A DNA stretch of 10,555 nucleotides from the NCBI GenBank assembly GCA_030430725.1, contig JAUIKP010000071.1, forward strand, positions 1-10,555. The letters are read 5' to 3'. Position numbers and translations under genes: made by a program. Origin of the DNA: Nitrospiria bacterium. GTDB lineage: Bacteria > Nitrospirota > Nitrospiria > Nitrospirales > UBA8639. A model generated the notes under the pieces. That model was not told where the DNA came from. It was given only the letters and a program-made list of their open reading frames with translations, and searched no databases. This document shows, one piece after another, positions 5,871-10,555 of the stretch. Position 1 is the first letter of the stretch; each line of letters starts with the position of its first letter.

Positions 5871-8252
5871 ATGACTAAGAACCGTCAAAAGCCTTCCAAA
5901 ACCATCAGCCCTGTACAGTCCATCGAGAAATGGGAGCAGGCATTTGATGCTCTCACGGATCATGTCATGATCTTAGACAGTTCAGGAACGATTGTCTGGA
6001 CCAATCGAGCCATTCGTGACCAGGTCCAACCGCGAACCGGCCCCTTAGTCGGACAGCATTACCGCACGCCCTACTATGGCACAACCATTCCCCAAAATCC
6101 TCCGCCCTGGGAAACGGTGTTAGCGGGCGCATTGTCCGCGGTGGTGGAAACCCGCTTTCCAACAATGCCCGGGGACTTCCTCGTTTCATGCTATCCCCTC
6201 TTTGACTCCCATGGCATTCAATGGGGTGCCATTTCAGTGGTGAAGGATATTACCGAACGTAAACGGATTGATGAAGCGCTGCGGAGAATAGCCCAAAGCG
6301 ATCCGGCACCCGGCAGTATGGCGTTTTTGCGGTTTTTGGTGAGAGATCTCTGCCAGGCTCTGAATGTGCCCTATGCCATATTAGCGGAATTGGAAACCCC
6401 GGCTCGACCGCAGACTCAAACGGTCGCCATTTGGTCCAATGGAACTTTCGGGGAAAATATGCCTTGGACGCCTCCTCCCGCAATGTTGGAGGAACTTTTG
6501 AAAGTGAAAGGATGCTATGGGGACAATTTGGAATCCCCCCTTTTTCCTCCGGACTCGCCACTCGGCTCCTGGTCGATTATTAGCTATTTGGGAACAGCCC
6601 TCCGTGGCCAAACGGGACAAATTATCGGGATTCTTCTTGTCTTTAGTCCTGTCGCCATTCGCAACCTCCATGTGGCCCATTCCATCATTCAACTGTTTGC
6701 CGCCAGGGCGGCCGGTGAACTCCAACGTAAAAAAGCCGAAGATGCCTTGCGGGATAGTGAACAGCGCTACCGAGCCATTGTCGAACATGCCTATGATTTA
6801 ATCATCGAAACCACCGCGACGGGGGAATGCCAGTATGTCACCCCGAATTGCCAAAAAGTCCTGGGCTATGATGCAGCCGACATGCTGGGGAAAAGTTTTT
6901 TTGACTTTATCCATCCCGAAGAACGGGAATCGTTATCCGAGTCATTTCATTCTCATCTCAAGGCACTTCAGGAAATTGATATGGTGTGCCGGTTGCAATC
7001 CAAACAATCCGAATGGCGATGGTTTGAAAGTCACATCCATCCCTTCCGAACCAGCGTCGGGACGGTCGTGGGGGTAATCGTGACACGGGACATCACGGAA
7101 TGGAAACGTTTGGAGGAGGAACGACTGCGGGCCACCAAACTTGAGTCGGTTGGCTTACTGGCAGGCGGGATTGCGCATGATTTCAACAATATTCTCACGT
7201 CCGTATTTGCCAATATCGGCCTGGCCAAAATGGTGACCGCGAAACAGTCGCCACCACAAGGCGAGAAAGTCATTGAACGACTGGAGGCGGCGGAAAAGGC
7301 CTGTTTGCGCGCGCGGGATCTCACCAAGCAACTGCTGACCTTTGCGAAAGGCGGTGCCCCGGTCAAAAGCACGACATCGGTTGCCTCCATTATTACCGAC
7401 ACGGTGCAATTCGCCTTACGAGGGTCCGCTGTGCGGTGTACCACGCATCTCCCCAATGATCTCTGGGCGATCGAAGTCGATGAAGGTCAAATCAGTCAGG
7501 TGATTCAAAATCTCGTCATTAATAGCGACCAGGCCATGCCGGATGGGGGGACCATCAGCGTCATCGCCAAAAATTGTTTGGTGAATGCTCAGACCGTTCT
7601 ACCCCTGAAACCGGGCCGATATGTGTGTGTCTCCGTCGCGGATCAGGGCATCGGCATCCCTGATGAGCATCTTCAAAAAATCTTTGACCCCTATTTTACC
7701 ACCAAACAAAAAGGGAGCGGACTGGGTCTGGCCACGACCTACTCCATCATGAAACGACATGGAGGGCACGTGACCGTCACCTCTTCGCTCGGCAACGGCA
7801 CATGTTTCACCCTCTATCTCCCCGCCTCAACCTCCCTGTCCGCAAAAAATGATGAAACACCGGAAAATCTCGTGCAAGGCACTGGAAGAATTTTAGTCAT
7901 GGATGATGAAGAAGACATCCAGGATGTCTTGGGAAAAATGCTCGAGCACCTTGGATTTGAGGTAGACTTTGCCGACGATGGATTGAAAGCGGTTGCGCTC
8001 TATACCCAGGCCATTCAAGACGGTCACCCGTATAGGGCCACCATCCTTGATCTCACGATACCCGGAGGCATGGGAGGCAAGGAAACGTTGCGCCTCATCA
8101 AGGACCGTGATCCTGATGCGAAGGTCATCGTCTCAAGCGGGTATTCCAACGACCCGGTCATGGCCCATGCCGGCCAATTCGGCTTTTCAGGCTTTATTGC
8201 CAAGCCCTATAACCTCCTTGATCTGTCTAAAATCTTAACTCAGATCATCTGA
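5871..8252 (+). CDS. Hybrid sensor histidine kinase (PAS-GAF-PAS-HisKA-HATPase-REC)
   Basis: This 793-aa protein has no transmembrane helix and is therefore a cytoplasmic sensor. Domains in order are PAS 1 (about 20-135, ending in VVKDITERKR) and a GAF-like domain (about 145-285). PAS 2 follows (about 296-415, SEQRYRAIVEHAYD... ending VTRDITEWKR), then HisKA with phospho-acceptor H436 (GGIAHDFNNIL). The HATPase_c domain has its N box around N547-N551 (NLVINSDQAM), D591 (DQGIGIP), FDPYFTT at 606-611 and KGSGLGLA at 614-621. Last is a receiver domain (about 672-793) with pocket MDDEED and D727 (ILDLTIPGG). All catalytic motifs are intact. The HDFNN form is typical of group-4 (NtrB-like) kinases. 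It lies 58 bp after the REC-HD-GYP gene, its likely partner; no HPt protein is in the window. No cofactor-binding residue marks the PAS ligand. The gene converges with mtnA, with only 12 bp between the stops. Confidence 0.93.
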   Translation: MTKNRQKPSKTISPVQSIEKWEQAFDALTDHVMILDSSGTIVWTNRAIRDQVQPRTGPLVGQHYRTPYYGTTIPQNPPPWETVLAGALSAVVETRFPTMPGDFLVSCYPLFDSHGIQWGAISVVKDITERKRIDEALRRIAQSDPAPGSMAFLRFLVRDLCQALNVPYAILAELETPARPQTQTVAIWSNGTFGENMPWTPPPAMLEELLKVKGCYGDNLESPLFPPDSPLGSWSIISYLGTALRGQTGQIIGILLVFSPVAIRNLHVAHSIIQLFAARAAGELQRKKAEDALRDSEQRYRAIVEHAYDLIIETTATGECQYVTPNCQKVLGYDAADMLGKSFFDFIHPEERESLSESFHSHLKALQEIDMVCRLQSKQSEWRWFESHIHPFRTSVGTVVGVIVTRDITEWKRLEEERLRATKLESVGLLAGGIAHDFNNILTSVFANIGLAKMVTAKQSPPQGEKVIERLEAAEKACLRARDLTKQLLTFAKGGAPVKSTTSVASIITDTVQFALRGSAVRCTTHLPNDLWAIEVDEGQISQVIQNLVINSDQAMPDGGTISVIAKNCLVNAQTVLPLKPGRYVCVSVADQGIGIPDEHLQKIFDPYFTTKQKGSGLGLATTYSIMKRHGGHVTVTSSLGNGTCFTLYLPASTSLSAKNDETPENLVQGTGRILVMDDEEDIQDVLGKMLEHLGFEVDFADDGLKAVALYTQAIQDGHPYRATILDLTIPGGMGGKETLRLIKDRDPDAKVIVSSGYSNDPVMAHAGQFGFSGFIAKPYNLLDLSKILTQII

Positions 8253-8264
8253 CGGATCATTCGA

Positions 8265-9305
8265 TCAGGATGAGGGCGACGGAAAATGCTTGGCCAAGGC
8301 TTGTGGGGGGATTATACCCCGTTCGGTGATAATGCCCGCAATCAGGTCCGCCGGGGTGACGTCAAAAGCCGGATTCCAAACGTCCACACCTTGAGGAGCA
8401 ATCATCCGACCACTATGCAGGCAGGTCACTTCTGACGGGCTCCGTTCTTCAATGGGAATGCCCTTCCCATCCGCTGTCCCCATATCAATGGTCGAGGAGG
8501 GTGCGGCCACATAAAACGGAATGCCATGGGCATGCGCTAAGACCGCCACCGTATACGTTCCGATCTTATTGGCCACATCCCCGTTGGCCGCAATCCGGTC
8601 AGCCCCCACCACACAACAGTGGATTCGACCCTGTCGCATCAAGGCCCCGGCTGCATTATCCGTAATCACCGTCACGGGAATACCATCCTGCTGAAGCTCC
8701 CAGGCCGTCAGGCGTGAACCCTGGAGAACCGGGCGCGTCTCATCGGCAAAGACCCGAATGTGTTTTCCCTGCTCCCAGGCCGCCCGGATGACTCCTAATG
8801 CCGTCCCATATCCTGCCGTCGCTAAAGCTCCGGCATTACAATGCGTGAGAATATGGTCTCCCTCATGAATGATCGCCGCGCCAAACCTGCCTATGGCCCG
8901 ATTGACCCGGAGATCCTCATCCAGAATAGCCAGAGCTTCTTCCTGTAAGCGTTTCTGGATATCTTGAATCGATGACCTAGAGATACCCGTCATCACATGT
9001 GTCATCCGGTCGACAGCCCAGAACAAATTTACGGCGGTGGGACGCGTTGCCGCCAGCGTACGACACACCTCCTCCATATAAATGGAAAACCCCTCAGGAT
9101 GAGATTCCGTATATTGTCTGGCACCCAAGGCGATACCCAAAGCCGCTGTCACTCCGATGGCCGGTGCGCCGCGAACGCTCAAATTCCGAATGGCTTCAGC
9201 CACCTCCTGATACCCCGTACAATCAAGAAACCGCACTTCTCCGGGGAGCGCACGTTGATCCAGGATCACAACATGATTATTTTTCCATTCAACTGTGGGA
9301 ATCAT
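8265..9305 (-). CDS. mtnA: S-methyl-5-thioribose-1-phosphate isomerase (MtnA)
   Basis: This 346-aa cytoplasmic enzyme of the methionine salvage pathway converts 5-methylthioribose 1-phosphate to 5-methylthioribulose 1-phosphate. Family signatures are complete: SVRGAPAIG (about 43-51), the catalytic Cys in [10 protein letters not shown] (C156), [16 protein letters not shown] (189-204), the catalytic Asp in [10 protein letters not shown] (D236), NKIGTY, and [10 protein letters not shown]. The 80-residue Cys-Asp spacing agrees with the Bacillus enzyme (C160/D240). An AAGGA site at 9317-9313 stands 7 nt before the ATG at 9305, but only 1 nt before the in-frame ATG at 9311, so the shorter form is preferred. 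eIF2B-alpha-like regulatory paralogues lack this full active-site set. Downstream, on the kinase side, an imperfect palindrome TCAGATCATCTGA (8240-8252) followed on the minus strand by GTTAAGATTTT may be a weak terminator. No other salvage gene is in the window. Confidence 0.96.
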   Translation of the reverse strand: MIPTVEWKNNHVVILDQRALPGEVRFLDCTGYQEVAEAIRNLSVRGAPAIGVTAALGIALGARQYTESHPEGFSIYMEEVCRTLAATRPTAVNLFWAVDRMTHVMTGISRSSIQDIQKRLQEEALAILDEDLRVNRAIGRFGAAIIHEGDHILTHCNAGALATAGYGTALGVIRAAWEQGKHIRVFADETRPVLQGSRLTAWELQQDGIPVTVITDNAAGALMRQGRIHCCVVGADRIAANGDVANKIGTYTVAVLAHAHGIPFYVAAPSSTIDMGTADGKGIPIEERSPSEVTCLHSGRMIAPQGVDVWNPAFDVTPADLIAGIITERGIIPPQALAKHFPSPSS

Positions 9306-9312
9306 CCTCATT

Positions 9313-9317
9313 TCCTT
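9313..9317 (-). promoter_or_regulatory. Shine-Dalgarno site deciding the mtnA start
   Basis: On the minus strand AAGGA lies 7 nt before the ATG at 9305. It is too close (1 nt) to the ATG at 9311. Confidence 0.6.
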
Positions 9318-9410
9318 TCACACGATATGAAGCCGACGCTCCTGGTACACGGCCCTCACTCTTTTCTCTGACTACCGGTCCCAACGCATCCGTCGGCACA
9401 GACGAAAGAC

Positions 9411-10208
9411 TTATAATGGACCGGGCACACCGGAACGTTCAGCGTCCCGTGGAGCGGAATCCCCACCCTCCTGAGAGTCATTCAATAAATCATAAGGCAG
9501 AGTCAGGGTATTTTTTAACACATCAAACGCCAACTGTGCTAAACCGGTCAGTCCGGTTTTGACGGATTCCATGGGCAGATAGGTGACCTCCGGATCACCC
9601 AAAGGTCCGTCAATCGAAAACATCGCCGTGGCAATACCTTTCCGATCTCCGGATAAAATTCGTCCAAAGAGAGGGATATCTTTCAAGATATCCGAATAGG
9701 CCCCAAAGGGACTAACCGCGGAAATCCCTTCAAGCCGGTCACGTGTCCAATCATACATGCCAGCAGCAGAGACTTTCATGATGGGGCTCTGTATCAACAA
9801 ATCTTTCGAGGAAAACACCCCGTCTTCCACGGTGAGCTTACTAGTCACGCTCGTAAACGGAAACCCGGTCTCTTCAAAATCCACTTTTCCCCGGAGGACA
9901 TGGGGTAAATTCAAGAGAGCGAGAATACGTGGGAAGATCGTCCCTTTTCGGATATAGCCCTCGCCGAGAGAAATTTTGACACTCCCGTTGAGCGTGGGAA
10001 TGATGCCCCGGTCATCCCGCCCATGGCCCTGGAGCATCCCACGCACCGACATGTTGCCGGTAATTACCCGCCGCTCCTCGCCAAAGAGGTGCAGGACGTC
10101 CGCAAAAGGCAAATCCTTCGCCTGAAATGACGCGCGCATGGCTGCCGGTCTCCCTTGGGGGAGATGGACAAAAAACCGCCCGCCGAGGGTGCCGTATTCC
10201 CCTACCAT
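9411..10208 (-). CDS. AsmA-family envelope protein, C-terminal part, 5' truncated
   Basis: These 265 residues match the C-terminal region of AsmA-like proteins (AsmA_2/YhdP style). Visible are the strand with [20 protein letters not shown] (about 82-101), the [18 protein letters not shown] segment (115-132), [14 protein letters not shown], then [10 protein letters not shown] (179-188) and GPLGDPEV (201-208) close to the end. Full members are several hundred to over a thousand residues, begin with a membrane anchor and bridge inner and outer membranes, probably moving phospholipid. Here there is no anchor, and the frame runs into a stop at 10220-10218 immediately after the apparent ATG (10208). 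The ATG has no ribosome site and is probably not a true start. The missing 5' part coincides with an abrupt change of sequence at about 10200. mtnA begins 105 bp downstream on the same strand. Confidence 0.8.
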   Translation of the reverse strand: MVGEYGTLGGRFFVHLPQGRPAAMRASFQAKDLPFADVLHLFGEERRVITGNMSVRGMLQGHGRDDRGIIPTLNGSVKISLGEGYIRKGTIFPRILALLNLPHVLRGKVDFEETGFPFTSVTSKLTVEDGVFSSKDLLIQSPIMKVSAAGMYDWTRDRLEGISAVSPFGAYSDILKDIPLFGRILSGDRKGIATAMFSIDGPLGDPEVTYLPMESVKTGLTGLAQLAFDVLKNTLTLPYDLLNDSQEGGDSAPRDAERSGVPGPL

Positions 10209-10382
10209 CGATTGGACTTAGGTGCCGTTTGGAATAAACAGATCAATAAAGTCTACAATTTTGCCATCAAATTTGGAGTGTATAACGCTTACAGCAAGAA
10301 GAATCCCATTGTTGTGTATCCCGATGTTTTCTTAGAAGGCGGAGAATATTTCGCAATAAAAGGAGAAGTTTTATTTCAAATA
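10200..10382 (+). CDS. Fragment of a TonB-dependent receptor C-terminal barrel (Bacteroidota-like)
   Basis: The frame reads [20 protein letters not shown], then [19 protein letters not shown], and ends about GEVLFQI. This matches the pattern close to the end of Bacteroidota TonB-dependent outer-membrane receptors: PxYHRLDL, then a strand with VYNAYxRxNP, and a final strand that normally continues into IPSxSYxFKF. Here the last strand is missing and the frame passes without a stop into ClpB sequence at about 10383. The start is also missing, because the minus-strand AsmA coding sequence occupies the bases before 10200. GC is about 36 % at 10261-10380, much lower than the neighbours. It is a fragment, not a working gene; family recognition is from memory of the motif pattern. 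Confidence 0.5.
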
Positions 10383-10555
10383 CTTGACGAAGCGTTGATT
10401 GCAGCAGCAAATCTATCTCATCGCTACATTCAGGACCGCTCCCTTCCTGATAAAGCTATAGACCTAATAGACGAAGCGGCAAGTCGCATCAGAATGGAAG
10501 TTGATTCCAAACCAGAGGATATCGATGAACTTGATCGAAAAATCATCCAGTTAAA
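10383..10555 (+). CDS. clpB: ClpB disaggregase internal fragment (end of first AAA+ domain)
   Basis: The frame reads [40 protein letters not shown] and [17 protein letters not shown] to the window edge. This is the highly conserved junction between the first AAA+ domain of ClpB and its coiled-coil middle domain ([20 protein letters not shown], DSKPEELDxLDRxIIQL). ClpB uses ATP to pull proteins out of aggregates together with DnaK. About 500 bp of coding sequence for the N-terminal domain and Walker motifs is missing upstream. In its place stands receptor-like sequence in the same frame. The middle-domain wording is more proteobacterial than Bacteroidota-like. The fragment runs off the window; GC is about 47 % at 10381-10500. 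Confidence 0.88.

Noticed and set aside
9361..9410. Hairpin CCGACG-GATG-CGTTGG (minus strand) between AsmA and mtnA as a terminator
   Set aside because: The stem is short with a G-T pair, and no T tract follows; read-through into mtnA is as likely.
8997..9562. Plus-strand ORFs of 124 and 187 aa across mtnA and the mtnA-AsmA gap
   Set aside because: They are shadows opposite the clear MtnA coding sequence, with composition unlike a protein.

Overview
The window reads as a chromosomal stretch of a Gram-negative environmental bacterium, with GC a little above 50 % in the lines I counted. A lipoprotein, an AsmA-type envelope protein, a REC-HD-GYP regulator, a multi-PAS hybrid kinase and a methionine-salvage enzyme would suit a Nitrospira-like (Nitrospirota) genome. 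That assignment is inference from gene style, not from a marker gene. No rRNA, tRNA, CRISPR array, insertion sequence or phage gene was found.

Left part (1-3637): the 3' end of an unidentified plus-strand gene is closed by a strong intrinsic terminator (129-174). Four minus-strand genes follow, read from 3637 down to 334, and could form one transcription unit: a 125-aa protein of unknown function, a class A flavoprotein monooxygenase, a nucleotidyltransferase-fold protein whose two expected catalytic Asp are Asn, and a membrane TPM-domain protein joined to it by a 4-bp ATGA overlap.

Middle part (3638-8252): a 299-bp divergent intergenic region leads into a plus-strand lipoprotein started by GTG. 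After a 226-bp non-coding gap come a REC-HD-GYP c-di-GMP phosphodiesterase regulator and a 793-aa soluble hybrid histidine kinase (PAS-GAF-PAS-HisKA-HATPase-REC). These two probably form a signalling pair. The 58 bp between them carry a nested inverted repeat and a 9-codon mini-ORF ending 6 nt before the kinase start.

Right part (8265-10208): on the minus strand, mtnA (methylthioribose-1-phosphate isomerase, methionine salvage) lies downstream of the C-terminal part of an AsmA-family envelope protein.

Right edge (about 10200-10555): the AsmA gene is cut off abruptly. It is followed by about 180 bp that look like the near-C-terminal part of a Bacteroidota TonB-dependent receptor (about 36 % GC), and then by an internal ClpB fragment (about 47 % GC). 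All three pieces are truncated at the joins, so a chimeric contig end is the most likely explanation. I found no convincing new defence or mobile system. The points most worth following are the NxN nucleotidyltransferase coupled to TPM, the kinase leader structure, and the chimeric edge.
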